Below are positions 33,293-41,748 of a DNA stretch of 64,000 nt, one piece after another. Position 1 is the stretch's first letter. Each line of letters begins with the position of its first letter. Under the pieces are notes generated by a model. That model was not told the DNA's origin and did not search any database. It worked only from the letters and a program-made list of their open reading frames with translations. The translations under genes and the position numbers were made by a program. Source of the stretch: Pseudomonas fluorescens HK44 (GTDB lineage Bacteria > Pseudomonadota > Gammaproteobacteria > Pseudomonadales > Pseudomonadaceae). The DNA lies in contig NZ_AFOY02000010.1 in assembly GCF_000217955.3 (NCBI RefSeq), forward strand, positions 62,001 to 126,000. The letters run 5' to 3'.

Positions 33293-33802
33293 ATGACTAT
33301 TTCTCTGTACGCTGCTTCCGTTCCAGTCTTCAAGCAAATGCTCAACGCGTTGAGCGATGTTCTGAACAAGGCCGAAGCTCACGCCACGGCAAAAAACATC
33401 GACCCGAATGCCTTCCTGCAAGCGCGTCTGTACCCGGACATGTTCCCGCTGGTGCGTCAGGTGCAGATCGCCGTTGATTTCGCCAAAGGCGTTTCTGCCC
33501 GCCTGGCCGAAGTCGAACTGCCAAAGTACGACGACACCGAAGTAACCTTCGCCGAGCTGCAAGCCCTGATCACCAAGGTGCTGGCCTTCATCGACGGCAT
33601 CAAGCCTGAACAAATCAACGGCAAGGAAGGTATCGAGATCGTTACCCGCCCAGGCACCCCGAAAGAAAAACGCTTCAGTGGCCAGGCTTACCTGCTGACC
33701 TACGGCCTGCCGCAGTTCTTCTTCCACATCACCACCGCCTACGCGATCCTGCGTCACAATGGTGTTGAAGTCGGCAAGCGCGATTACATGGGCGCGTTCT
33801 AA
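33293..33802 (+). CDS. DUF1993-family protein
   Basis: The start at 33293 gives 169 residues, the usual length for DUF1993, beginning MTISLYAASVPVFKQMLNALS; the longer frame from 33125 reads through the end of the kinase gene. It is helical, with RLYPDMFPLVRQVQIAVDFAKG and a C-terminal YLLTYGLPQFFFHITTAYAILRHNGV in which a conserved His lies, resembling the DinB-like four-helix fold. No enzyme activity is established for the family. It stands alone with a strong terminator after it. Confidence 0.93.
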   Translation: MTISLYAASVPVFKQMLNALSDVLNKAEAHATAKNIDPNAFLQARLYPDMFPLVRQVQIAVDFAKGVSARLAEVELPKYDDTEVTFAELQALITKVLAFIDGIKPEQINGKEGIEIVTRPGTPKEKRFSGQAYLLTYGLPQFFFHITTAYAILRHNGVEVGKRDYMGAF

Positions 33803-33820
33803 ACCGGCCAGTAACAAAAA

Positions 33821-33856
33821 AACCCGCCAAGGTGTGAACCTTGGCGGGTTTTTTTT
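33821..33856 (+). terminator. Terminator after the DUF1993 gene
   Basis: AACCCGCCAAGG (33821-33832) pairs with CCTTGGCGGGTT (33839-33850) around TGTGAA, followed by a run of T. The A run before it could also make it work on the minus strand. Confidence 0.9.
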
Positions 33857-34051
33857 GGGTGCGGACTTTATCACAGCGTAGGCGTGATCCTTCAGACCTG
33901 TGACGATCTGCCACCCGAGTGTTTAAACCGATAGGTCAGGTTTGCGCCAGCGCTGTCGAACACACTCTGTTAAGCTTCGCCATCCACTTTTTCATCTCCC
34001 CTCAGTGAGCCCTTGGGCTGTCGCTGGCGTTGTCGTTTTCTGGAGTTACCC

Positions 34052-35206
34052 ATGCTGTTGCCCATCCTGTTGTTGTCAGCCGCCGGTTTTACCGTGCTGA
34101 CCACAGAATTCATCATTGTCGGTCTGTTACCGTCGATTGCTCGTGACCTTGATGTCAGCGTTTCCCAGGCGGGACTGCTGGTGACCTTGTTCGCGTTTAC
34201 CGTTGCCGCCTTCGGACCATTCCTGACCGCGTACTTCGCGCGTTTTGAACGTCGGCGTCTGTTTATCAGCGTGCTGATCATGTTCGGGCTGGCGAACACC
34301 CTGGCGGCCATGGCGCCGAACATTGGCGTGATGGCCGTCGCGCGGTTGATACCGGCGCTGGGTTTGCCGGTGTTCTGGGCGCTGGCCAGTGAAACGGCAG
34401 TGGACATCGTCGGGCCGGACTATGCCGGGCGGGCGATTGCCAAGATCGGTTTCGGGATTGTCTGTGCGACCGTGTTCGGGATCCCCGTCGGTACGTTGAT
34501 TTCCGATGCGTTCGGCTGGCGTACGGCGTTCGGCATTCTCGCGGTCATTGCCTTGGCCAAGGCGCTGCTGCTGTTTATCTACTTGCCGAAAACCAACCTG
34601 CACAACCAGCAGGTGAGCTTGCGTTCACAGTTCAAGATTCTGCGCAGCCCACTGATGCAAGGGCATGTGCTGTTGTCGATTCTGGTCTTCAGCGGGATGT
34701 TTACCGCTTACACCTATCTGGCCGACATCCTTGAGCGGCTGGCCGGTTTCAACGGCACCGTGGTCGGCTGGTGCCTGATGGGCTTTGGTGCGGTCGGGCT
34801 GATCGGCAACTCGCTGGGCGGGCGCATGGTCGATCGCCATCCGTTGATCGCGTCGATGGTGTTCTGTGGCTTCATGATCGGCGGCATGGTAGCGCTGGTG
34901 CCAAGTATTCATTCGACGCTGGGACTGGCTGCGGCGATGGGTATCTGGGGCGTGACTCAGGCCGCGCTGTTCCTGGTCAGTCACGTGCGCTTGATGAAAG
35001 CTGCCCCGCAAGCGCCAGCCTTTGCTGCGTCGCTGAACATCGCCGGGGCCAATCTGGGGATCGGCTTGGGGGCGATGATCGGTGGGCACGTGATCGACAC
35101 CTTGGGCTTGGGCAGCCTGGGGTTTGCGGCGGCCGGTTTTATCCTGGTGTCGATTGTATTGGCATTGTTGCTGATGAAGGTCAAAGCCCCGGCCGTCTGC
35201 GCCTGA
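34052..35206 (+). CDS. Major facilitator transporter (DHA1-type)
   Basis: The ATG at 34052, with TGGAG 9 bases upstream, gives 384 residues starting with the first membrane helix (MLLPILLLSAAGFTVLTTEF); the longer frame adds 13 basic residues. Twelve hydrophobic segments, the motif A-like YFARFERRRL after helix 2, and GIPVGTLISDAFGWRTAFG (motif C region) place it with drug or sugar proton antiporters of the AraJ/NepI kind. Substrate unknown. It is convergent with nhaR, 4 bases between stops. Confidence 0.92.
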   Translation: MLLPILLLSAAGFTVLTTEFIIVGLLPSIARDLDVSVSQAGLLVTLFAFTVAAFGPFLTAYFARFERRRLFISVLIMFGLANTLAAMAPNIGVMAVARLIPALGLPVFWALASETAVDIVGPDYAGRAIAKIGFGIVCATVFGIPVGTLISDAFGWRTAFGILAVIALAKALLLFIYLPKTNLHNQQVSLRSQFKILRSPLMQGHVLLSILVFSGMFTAYTYLADILERLAGFNGTVVGWCLMGFGAVGLIGNSLGGRMVDRHPLIASMVFCGFMIGGMVALVPSIHSTLGLAAAMGIWGVTQAALFLVSHVRLMKAAPQAPAFAASLNIAGANLGIGLGAMIGGHVIDTLGLGSLGFAAAGFILVSIVLALLLMKVKAPAVCA

Positions 35207-35210
35207 GGCT

Positions 35211-36110
35211 TTAAAGCGCGGTAAACAGCTCGCGTCGGGCACCTTCGGTAATCGCGACAATGCCGGGGTGCTTGACCTTGCGCTCCACCGAGATCGCGTA
35301 AAACGACTCGGTCACCGCATCGGTCTGCCCGATCAACTCGACACCGCATTGGCGTCTCACCTCGTCGGCAATCACGCTCGGGCCGATGAAAATCCCGCTG
35401 CCGGACTGGCCGAATGCTTGCATCAGGGCACTGTCATCAAACTCACCGACAATGCGTGGCTGAATCTGCTGTTCGGCGAACCAGCGCTGCAAACGGCTGC
35501 GCACCACGGTTTCCTGTCCTGGAATCAGCAGGGGCGCGCCGTGCAGGCAACGCGGGAAGTCTTTGCCATAGCGTTGTGCCAGCTCCTTGGTGGCGAAAAA
35601 ACTGATGCCGCATTCGCCGAGCTTCTGGCTGTAACCCTTGATGTCCAGGTGCGACGGCATCGGGCTGTCGGAGATCACCAGGTCCAGCCGCTGAATGGCC
35701 AGATCGGCCAGCAAGCGCTCCAGTTTGTCCTCGCGGCAGGTGATGCGTAACGGCTCAGTCAACTCCATGGTCGGTGCGATCAGGCGATAGACGATGGATT
35801 TGGGCACCACGTCGGCGACACCCACCCGAAACGGAATCTGCTGTTCATTGGGCTGCGCCCGGAGCATGGCCTCCAGTTCGCCACCCAACTGAAACATCTG
35901 CTCGGCGTAAGGCAGCGTCTGTCGCCCGGTCTCGGTCAGTTCCAGTTGTCGACCGACCCGCTGAAACAGCTCTATCCCATAGGTTTGCTCGAGCAGACTG
36001 ATCTGCCCGCTGATGGTCTGCGGGGTCAGGTTCAGTTGCTCGCAGGCACGCACGATGCTGCCGGTTTTGGCCACGACCCAGAAGTAGTGCAATTGCCGAT
36101 AATTGAGCAT
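35211..36110 (-). CDS. nhaR: LysR-type regulator NhaR
   Basis: The 299-residue protein starts MLNYRQLHYFWVVAKTGSIVRACEQLNLTPQTISGQI, the LysR winged helix as in NhaR (Tyr-Phe-Trp in the first helix is typical). The effector domain (about 90-299) contains VGVADVVPKSIVYRLI and LDLVISDSP. In E. coli NhaR activates the Na+/H+ antiporter gene nhaA in response to sodium; pseudomonad orthologues are often found near terC as here. No nhaA is adjacent. Assignment rests on overall likeness. Confidence 0.85.
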   Translation of the reverse strand: MLNYRQLHYFWVVAKTGSIVRACEQLNLTPQTISGQISLLEQTYGIELFQRVGRQLELTETGRQTLPYAEQMFQLGGELEAMLRAQPNEQQIPFRVGVADVVPKSIVYRLIAPTMELTEPLRITCREDKLERLLADLAIQRLDLVISDSPMPSHLDIKGYSQKLGECGISFFATKELAQRYGKDFPRCLHGAPLLIPGQETVVRSRLQRWFAEQQIQPRIVGEFDDSALMQAFGQSGSGIFIGPSVIADEVRRQCGVELIGQTDAVTESFYAISVERKVKHPGIVAITEGARRELFTAL

Positions 36111-36242
36111 GCGTTGTGCCGATTCGTAAAAACCGAAGTATATACGCTAAAAATACGAATTTTCCTGAAGTGTTTGCCTCCTTAGAATGCCTCGCTATCG
36201 ACGGGCCACTCCCTTGGTCAAGTCCGCTCTATCGAGAACCGC

Positions 36243-36497
36243 ATGATGAAACTCAATTCTCTGGCCGCCGCTTCGTTGCTGGCCCTCTCTGCACTGCTGC
36301 TGGCGGGCTGTGACCAGGCCGAAAAAAGCGCCCGGCAATTGATGGGCAAAGCGGCCGAAACCGCCAGACAGGTGATCGACGATACGCATAAGGCGGCGGA
36401 ACAAGCGCTGAGCGATGCCACCGGGAACATCGTTGGCCACAAGGAAAACCCCGCTGACGACAGCGAGAAAACACCCGCTTCGTCGCAGGAAATCTAA
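36243..36497 (+). CDS. Small lipoprotein, 84 residues
   Basis: Signal peptide with lipobox LLAGC (Cys at residue 24), then a charged, Ala-rich helical mature part with QLMGKAAETARQVIDDTHKAAEQ, similar to amphipathic LEA-like or YtxH-like helices, and a disordered Glu/Ser-rich end. Two adjacent ATG codons at 36243 and 36246 could serve as start. Divergent from nhaR, and 29 bases before the terC-like gene, so possibly cotranscribed. Function unknown. Confidence 0.85.
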   Translation: MMKLNSLAAASLLALSALLLAGCDQAEKSARQLMGKAAETARQVIDDTHKAAEQALSDATGNIVGHKENPADDSEKTPASSQEI

Positions 36498-36526
36498 TCC
36501 ATCCAACACCGAGTCAGGACTGACCC

Positions 36527-37276
36527 ATGGACTATCTTTTACAACTTGCAGCAAGCCCTACAGCCTGGGTCGCCCTGGCTACGTTGATCGTGATGGAAAT
36601 CGTGCTCGGCATCGACAACCTGATCTTCATCTCTATCCTGACCAACAAGTTGCCTGTGCAGCACCGTGCCAAGGCACGTCGTATCGGCATCAGCATGGCC
36701 TTGGTCCTGCGCCTGGGTTTGCTGAGCACCATCGCGTTCATCGTGCAGCTGACTGAGCCGGTGATTGAACTGTTCAACCACGCGTTTTCGTGGAAAGACA
36801 TGATCCTGATCGCCGGTGGTCTGTTCCTGTTGTGGAAGGCGACCACTGAAATCCATCACAGCATGGACCCGTCACCGGAAGATCCGAAGACGCAAACGTC
36901 CGGCGTGACATTGGGTTTTGCCGCAGCAATCGGTCAGATCCTGATGCTCGACCTGGTGTTCTCCATCGACAGCATCATTACCGCTGTCGGCATGACCGAG
37001 TATTTGCCGATCATGATCATCGCGGTGCTGGTGTCGGTGATGGTGATGTTGCTGGCGGCTGAGCCTCTGGCCAGGTTCATCAACGACAACCCGACGGTGG
37101 TGATGCTGGCCCTGGGCTTCCTGATCATGATCGGCATGACCCTGATCGCCGAAGGTTTCGGCGCCCACGTACCGAAAGGCTACGTCTATGCGGCCATGGC
37201 ATTCTCGGCAACGATTGAAGGTCTGAACATGCTGTCGCGTCGGGCTCGGGAGAAGCGGGTCGCTGCTGAGGCGTAA
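36527..37276 (+). CDS. TerC-family membrane protein
   Basis: The 249-residue protein has seven hydrophobic segments and the TerC signatures [17 protein letters not shown] (acidic residues within the membrane, near 22-38) and [16 protein letters not shown] (near 145-160). TerC-type proteins, such as Alx/YkoY of E. coli/Bacillus, help export or load Mn2+ on secreted proteins. The C-terminus is basic. No ribosome-site oddity. A hairpin terminator follows. Confidence 0.93.
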   Translation: MDYLLQLAASPTAWVALATLIVMEIVLGIDNLIFISILTNKLPVQHRAKARRIGISMALVLRLGLLSTIAFIVQLTEPVIELFNHAFSWKDMILIAGGLFLLWKATTEIHHSMDPSPEDPKTQTSGVTLGFAAAIGQILMLDLVFSIDSIITAVGMTEYLPIMIIAVLVSVMVMLLAAEPLARFINDNPTVVMLALGFLIMIGMTLIAEGFGAHVPKGYVYAAMAFSATIEGLNMLSRRAREKRVAAEA

Positions 37277-37299
37277 GCGGTAAGGTAAAACACCGACGG

Positions 37300-37334
37300 C
37301 CGTCTGCGCTCGACAACGTGCAGACGGTCGTTTT
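37300..37334 (+). terminator. Terminator after the terC-like gene
   Basis: CCGTCTGC (37300-37307) pairs with GCAGACGG (37320-37327) and is followed by TCGTTTTG. Confidence 0.8.
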
Positions 37335-37362
37335 GTTTGGTGGGGGATTTAAACCGAATCGA

Positions 37363-37533
37363 TCAGTGCGCTGTGACGTGGTGCCGGGCAGGTTTCTCGG
37401 CTTTGGCGGGTGCCGCAGGTGGAATATAGGCATGTTGGTGTCTGCGGGTAATGCGCAATACGCCCCACAACATCGCGGCGGCAACGGCCAGCCAGCCACT
37501 GATCAGCATCAGGATTATCATCGTCAGGCTCAT
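37363..37533 (-). CDS. Small single-span membrane protein, 56 residues
   Basis: The ATG at 37533 has GAGGAGG 5 bases upstream, so the real protein is 56 residues: a hydrophobic segment (about 3-24) and a basic, His/Pro/Lys-rich cytosolic tail ending HHVTAH. It is too short for a family assignment. Convergent with the terC-like gene. A real gene is likely from the strong ribosome site and membrane-protein composition. Confidence 0.7.
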   Translation of the reverse strand: MSLTMIILMLISGWLAVAAAMLWGVLRITRRHQHAYIPPAAPAKAEKPARHHVTAH

Positions 37534-37742
37534 CAGCGCCTCCTCTTTGCCCTGCTTCGGGCACACGCTCTGTACAAGGATCAGTCTAGTCGCTGATGTG
37601 TTGCAGGCAATTGACCAAAAGTGATGTGTCTCCAACCCGTTCGCTCTACCAACTGCATGCGACTGCCGTTAAAGGCTATACCGCTGCTATGATCATGAGC
37701 GAAGCCGGGAGACCCATTGCCTGGCGCTTGAACAAGTGAGTG

Positions 37743-38420
37743 ATGATATTGCCGGTACTTTCCCGATTCCGCTGCGCCGTGCTGGCCGCGGCCTGTGTCT
37801 TGAGCCTGGCCGGTTGTGCCGGGAGCGTGCAACCTGAAATCCAGCGTCTGCCTGAGCGCGTCGAGCTCAGTGGTATGCCGTTTTACCGTGGCGAAGCCTA
37901 CCAAAGCGGGCCGCAATCCCTGGCCAGTATGCTTTCCCAGCAAGGCATCGTGATTACCCCGGGGCTGCTCGACAAGCCGCTGCATTTGCCGGGCGCCGAG
38001 GCGCAGTTGCAGCAGAACATGCAGAACCTGGCGCGTGAATACGGGATGGTCGTGTATCCGCTGGACAGCAATCTGCCAGCGCTGTTGACCCAGGTCGCGG
38101 CGGGTTACCCGGTGTTGCTGCGTTTCAATGAGGGCTCGGCATTCTGGAAAGAACCGAGGTACGCGATTCTCGCCGGCTACAACCGTCACAAGCAGACGGT
38201 GCTGCTGCGTTGCGGAATGGACCGCCGTTTGCTGATGAGCTTCAAGTCGTTTGAATCCGCCTTCCAAAACGCTGGCGGTTGGGCGGTGCTGATTCAGGGA
38301 CCAGCCCAGATTCCGGCCAAGGTTGACACGCAGCGCTGGCTCAAGGCCGCAGACGATCTGGCTCGGGCTGGACAGGAGCAGGCGGCTACCAAGGCGACCA
38401 AAGCACTGGCTGCCCATTAA
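37743..38420 (+). CDS. C39-peptidase-like lipoprotein lacking catalytic residues
   Basis: The ATG at 37743 (a GTG at 37740 is in frame) gives 225 residues with lipobox SLAGC (Cys near 25). The body follows the C39-like papain fold: MPFYRGEAYQSGPQSLASMLSQQG, in the place of the usual Q-x4-CGPAALA motif, then VAAGYPVLLRFNEG and PRYAILAGYNR in the place of the HYVVL-GY motif. Thus the catalytic Cys is Ser and the His is Arg. It is probably a binding or structural protein of the outer membrane rather than a protease. A short C-terminal helical tail resembles a TPR fragment. Alone between two other genes; partner unknown. Confidence 0.8.
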   Translation: MILPVLSRFRCAVLAAACVLSLAGCAGSVQPEIQRLPERVELSGMPFYRGEAYQSGPQSLASMLSQQGIVITPGLLDKPLHLPGAEAQLQQNMQNLAREYGMVVYPLDSNLPALLTQVAAGYPVLLRFNEGSAFWKEPRYAILAGYNRHKQTVLLRCGMDRRLLMSFKSFESAFQNAGGWAVLIQGPAQIPAKVDTQRWLKAADDLARAGQEQAATKATKALAAH

Positions 38421-38501
38421 TCGAACCGAATAAAAGCGGCGCCTTGAGGCGCCGTTATCGATAAAGGCCCCGACTCACGTCGCGGGCCTTTTTCGTACAA
38501 C

Positions 38502-39443
38502 TTATTTACCGGTTTGCGCCATGCCGCTGCCTTGGCGATGCTGCAGATTCTTCTCGGCTTTGTATTGCAAGGCAACACTCGGCGCGGAAGTGCTCTTGCC
38601 GGTTTCAACCCATTGACGAATTCGCGCAGCGTCCGCGAAGTGGGTGTATTTACCGAAGGCATCGAGAATCACCAGCGAAACCGGGCGATTGCCCATGCTC
38701 GTCACCAATACCAGGCAGTGGCCAGCCTGGTTGGTAAAGCCGGTCTTGGTCAGCTTGATGTCCCAGTTGGCTTTGTTGATCAGGTGGTCGGTGTTGTGAA
38801 AGCCCAGGGAGTAGTTGGGCTTGCGGAACGTCACGGTTTTTTCCTTGGTAGTGCTCAGTTGCGTCAACATCGGGTACTTGCGTGCTGCCTGGAGCAATTT
38901 GCTCAGGTCGCGGGCCGTGGAAACGTTGTGGACTGACAGGCCGGTCGGCTCGACGTAATGGGTGCTGGTCATACCCAGCGCCTTGGCCTTGGCGTTCATC
39001 GCGGCGATAAAGGCTGCGTAACCGCCAGGGTAGTGGTGGGCCAGGCTCGCGGCGGCACGATTTTCCGAGGACATGAGTGCAATCTGCAGCATTTCTCTGC
39101 GCGACAGTTCGCTATTGAGTTTGACCCGGGAGAACACGCCTTTCATTTCCGGGGTGTCGCTGATCGAAACGGAAATGTACTCATCCAGATTCTGCTTGGC
39201 ATCCAGCACGATCAATCCAGTCATCAATTTGGTCACCGAGGCGATCGGCACGATCACGTCCGGGTTGCTGGCGTAGATGACTTTGTCGGTTTGCAGATCG
39301 ATCAGCATTGCGCTGCCGGAAGCGATGCGCAGATGTGAGGTGTCTCGAGGTGCTGCAGTAGTTTCACCTGCGTAGACGTTTGATGTGACAAGAGGGCCTG
39401 TAAGTACAAAAAATAGGCTCAGGATAGATAGGCGGATTTTCAC
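38502..39443 (-). CDS. pbpG: D-alanyl-D-alanine endopeptidase PbpG (PBP7)
   Basis: The most likely start is the GTG at 39443, giving 313 residues with a normal signal peptide (about 1-25, SNVYA); no ATG begins the frame (the longest frame starts at a TTG, 39482). The penicilloyl serine transferase motifs are present: S-V-T-K in [14 protein letters not shown] in [11 protein letters not shown], and K-T-G in [12 protein letters not shown]. PbpG cuts the D-Ala-meso-DAP crosslinks of peptidoglycan in the periplasm. The C-terminal tail is Gln- and Ser-rich. Confidence 0.94.
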   Translation of the reverse strand: MKIRLSILSLFFVLTGPLVTSNVYAGETTAAPRDTSHLRIASGSAMLIDLQTDKVIYASNPDVIVPIASVTKLMTGLIVLDAKQNLDEYISVSISDTPEMKGVFSRVKLNSELSRREMLQIALMSSENRAAASLAHHYPGGYAAFIAAMNAKAKALGMTSTHYVEPTGLSVHNVSTARDLSKLLQAARKYPMLTQLSTTKEKTVTFRKPNYSLGFHNTDHLINKANWDIKLTKTGFTNQAGHCLVLVTSMGNRPVSLVILDAFGKYTHFADAARIRQWVETGKSTSAPSVALQYKAEKNLQHRQGSGMAQTGK

Positions 39444-39685
39444 GCGGGCGGACTCGCTAAGGGTGGATATGCCGTTCTGCAACGGGCTTTCTAGAAAAAA
39501 CGTAACATTTTATGAGTATGCGACAGGAAAGCGCTATACGCCTGCTGAAGTGGTGCTTCGGATGAAAAATATTTAATAGTGTATCGGTCCTGTAACGCTC
39601 TGATTCACGGGCTTCGCCGATGCTCGGGAGGCACGTAATGTGGTTGCTTTGACGTACGACGATACGGCTTGTTGGCATCAAACAA

Positions 39686-39711
39686 AGAACCCCGCCAATT
39701 GGCGGGGTTCT
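39686..39711 (-). terminator. Perfect hairpin after folD
   Basis: AGAACCCCGCC and GGCGGGGTTCT form an 11-bp stem with an AATT loop, 27 bases past the folD stop. The T tract on the minus strand is short (TTTGTTT). The 290 bases between folD and pbpG hold nothing else I can support. Confidence 0.75.
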
Positions 39712-39737
39712 GGTTTGCGCTGCAGAACAAGCCTGAC

Positions 39738-40592
39738 TCAGCCGTGCAGGGTTTCCGCCGCGTACAGCGTGTTTTCCAGCAGGCAGGCGCGAGTCATCGG
39801 GCCGACACCGCCGGGTACTGGAGTAATCCAGCCGGCGCGGGGCAGGGCGGTTTCATAAACCACATCGCCCACCAGCTTGCCGTCTTCCTGGCGGTTGATG
39901 CCGACGTCGATGACGATGGCGCCTTCCTTGATCCACTCACCTTTGACCAGGCCCGGTTTGCCGGCGGCGACTACGACCAGATCGGCGCGACCGACGTGGC
40001 CGGCCAGATCCTTGGTGAAGCGGTGGGTGACGGTCACGGTGCAACCGGCCAGCAGCAATTCCATCGCCATCGGGCGACCGACGATATTGGAGGCGCCAAC
40101 GACCACTGCATTCATCCCGTAGAGATCGGCACCGGTGCTTTCCAGCAAGGTCATGATGCCTTTAGGGGTGCACGGGCGCAGCAGAGGGATGCGTTGCGCC
40201 AGGCGGCCGACGTTATAAGGATGGAAGCCATCCACGTCTTTGTCCGGACGAATGCGTTCCAGCAGTTTGGACGCGTCCAGGTGCTCAGGCAGAGGAAGCT
40301 GTAGTAGCACGCCGTCGATGTTCGGATCGTCATTCAGGCGGTCGATCAGTTGGGTCAGGGCCTGCTGGGTGGTGTCGGAGGGCAGGTCATAGGCTTGGGA
40401 GAGGAAGCCGACCTCTTCACAGTCTTTACGCTTGTGCGAGACATAAACCTGAGAGGCGGGATCGCTGCCGACCAGGATCACCGCGAGCCCCGGCGTGCGC
40501 AGACCTTGCTGGCGACGCTCGGCGACACGTTTGGCGATCTGCTGGCGCAGGCTGGCGGCGATTGATTTGCCGTCGATTAGTTGTGCAGTCAT
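39738..40592 (-). CDS. folD: Methylenetetrahydrofolate dehydrogenase/cyclohydrolase FolD
   Basis: The 284-residue protein is a typical bifunctional FolD: catalytic Lys in [14 protein letters not shown] (K56), [12 protein letters not shown], the NADP-binding [15 protein letters not shown], and [24 protein letters not shown] at the C-terminus. It interconverts 5,10-methylene-, methenyl- and 10-formyl-tetrahydrofolate for purine and formyl-Met synthesis. Gene order folD - tRNAs - tig is the usual pseudomonad arrangement. Confidence 0.97.
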   Translation of the reverse strand: MTAQLIDGKSIAASLRQQIAKRVAERRQQGLRTPGLAVILVGSDPASQVYVSHKRKDCEEVGFLSQAYDLPSDTTQQALTQLIDRLNDDPNIDGVLLQLPLPEHLDASKLLERIRPDKDVDGFHPYNVGRLAQRIPLLRPCTPKGIMTLLESTGADLYGMNAVVVGASNIVGRPMAMELLLAGCTVTVTHRFTKDLAGHVGRADLVVVAAGKPGLVKGEWIKEGAIVIDVGINRQEDGKLVGDVVYETALPRAGWITPVPGGVGPMTRACLLENTLYAAETLHG

Positions 40593-40724
40593 TGCGCGTG
40601 ATTAACCATCGAGAGGGGGAAGAAAAGAGAACGCATTCTCGCATGTCAGAACGTGAGGGCAAAGGCGCTTGGTCTGCAAATTCCCCTAAGCCCTTTAATT
40701 AAATGAATTTTTTTTAAAAAGGAT

Positions 40725-40753
40725 TTGACGGTCTCCGGGGGGGTCTATACTAT
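40725..40753 (+). promoter_or_regulatory. Sigma-70-type promoter of the tRNA cluster
   Basis: TTGACG at 40725-40730 and TACTAT at 40748-40753 are 17 bases apart. A GGGGGG run lies in the spacer, and a C-rich discriminator follows. The transcript would have a leader of about 105 bases before tRNA-Arg. Confidence 0.7.
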
Positions 40754-40867
40754 TCGTCGCACTTGTCGGGCACAGCCTAGCACTGGTTAAGAAGGTCAAG
40801 CGGAATTACGGTTCTGCAAGGCTGAAAAGCACTTAGTTTGTAGTCCTTCAAGGGTACGACTAACAAG

Positions 40868-40944
40868 GCGCCCGTAGCTCAGCTGGATAGAGCATCCGCC
40901 TTCTAAGCGGATGGTCGCAGGTTCGAGTCCTGCCGGGTGCGCCA
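40868..40944 (+). tRNA. tRNA-Arg (anticodon TCT)
   Basis: Full cloverleaf: acceptor GCGCCCG pairs with CGGGTGC, anticodon loop CTTCTAA with TCT, T loop TTCGAGT, and encoded CCA at 40942-40944. Confidence 0.97.
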
Positions 40945-40976
40945 TTAGGCAGCTTTGGCACAAGTAGCGCGATATG

Positions 40977-41052
40977 GTGGGCGTAGCTCAGTTGGTAGAG
41001 CACGGGATTGTGACTCCCGTTGTCGTGGGTTCGATCCCCATCGTCCACCCCA
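40977..41052 (+). tRNA. tRNA-His (anticodon GTG), copy 1
   Basis: Acceptor GTGGGCG pairs with CGTCCAC; the base before it is G (G-1 of tRNA-His) facing the discriminator C. Anticodon GTG in loop TTGTGAC; encoded CCA. Sequence identical to copy 2. Confidence 0.97.
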
Positions 41053-41060
41053 TATTTCGA

Positions 41061-41093
41061 AAGGCGCCAGATTTAACCGTCTGGCGCCTTTGC
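41061..41093 (+). terminator. Hairpin after tRNA-His copy 1
   Basis: AAGGCGCCAGA and TCTGGCGCCTT pair in an 11-bp stem. Only TTTGC follows, so read-through to tRNA-Leu is likely. A copy of it follows the second tRNA-His. Confidence 0.7.
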
Positions 41094-41110
41094 TTTAACA
41101 GTAGCGAACC

Positions 41111-41195
41111 GCGGATGTGGTGGAATTGGTAGACACACTGGATTTAGGTTCCAGCGCCGCGAGGCGTAAGAGTTCGAGTCTCTTCATCCGCACCA
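41111..41195 (+). tRNA. tRNA-Leu (anticodon TAG)
   Basis: GCGGATG acceptor pairs with CATCCGC; long variable arm, anticodon TAG in ATTTAGGTT, and encoded CCA. Confidence 0.96.
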
Positions 41196-41272
41196 ATTAA
41201 AGCTTCAGTCTGGCCGTTGGGCGGGTTGGAGTTCAGCAAAGAAGTTGTTTGGCTTCTTTGTTATGCAATATG

Positions 41273-41348
41273 GTGGGCGTAGCTCAGTTGGTAGAGCACG
41301 GGATTGTGACTCCCGTTGTCGTGGGTTCGATCCCCATCGTCCACCCCA
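41273..41348 (+). tRNA. tRNA-His (anticodon GTG), copy 2
   Basis: Identical to the copy at 40977, with the same flanking TATG before and CCATATTTC after it. The repeated unit includes the hairpin that follows. Confidence 0.97.
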
Positions 41349-41356
41349 TATTTCAA

Positions 41357-41390
41357 AAGGCGCCAGATTTAACAGTCTGGCGCCTTTTTT
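41357..41390 (+). terminator. Terminator of the tRNA cluster
   Basis: AAGGCGCCAGA pairs with TCTGGCGCCTT, then six T at 41385-41390. Better T tract than the first copy, so this is probably the end of the transcript. Confidence 0.88.
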
Positions 41391-41748
41391 GTTTCAGCGG
41401 TTTGTACGTTCAGCGACTGCAGGTTCCGGGTCGCAAGGGCAGGGCGTTTCGTCGTATTCATGTTACTCGATGATACCGCCTTGCCCGCCGGCCTTGCTCG
41501 CAAGGTCGGCTGCCAGGGAGATGATTGGCACTCCTTCTATATAAGAAGGGTTGGCGCAGAGCCCTGGCATGATTGGCTGTATTTGCCTCCGGGGCGAGGC
41601 GCATTCGTGCATTCGCCCCCATAAATTGCCTGCTGCGTTTTTACCCGTTTTCAGTAGGGTGACTTCTTGAGTTTGACCCACTAGAATGCATGCCCTTGAT
41701 TCTGGGGTCGGAAACGGCCGGCTAACGTCTGTGCAACGAGGAATATCC
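41391..41748. other. Intergenic region before tig, no gene seen
   Basis: About 360 bases without a supportable gene on either strand. It should hold the tig promoter, but no clear -35/-10 pair was recognised. An AT-rich patch lies around 41535-41560. Confidence 0.5.

Noticed and set aside
40725-41390. tRNA cluster as an integration site for the island
   Set aside because: No duplicated tRNA end, integrase or direct repeat was seen at either side of the stress island, which also lies 13 kb away.
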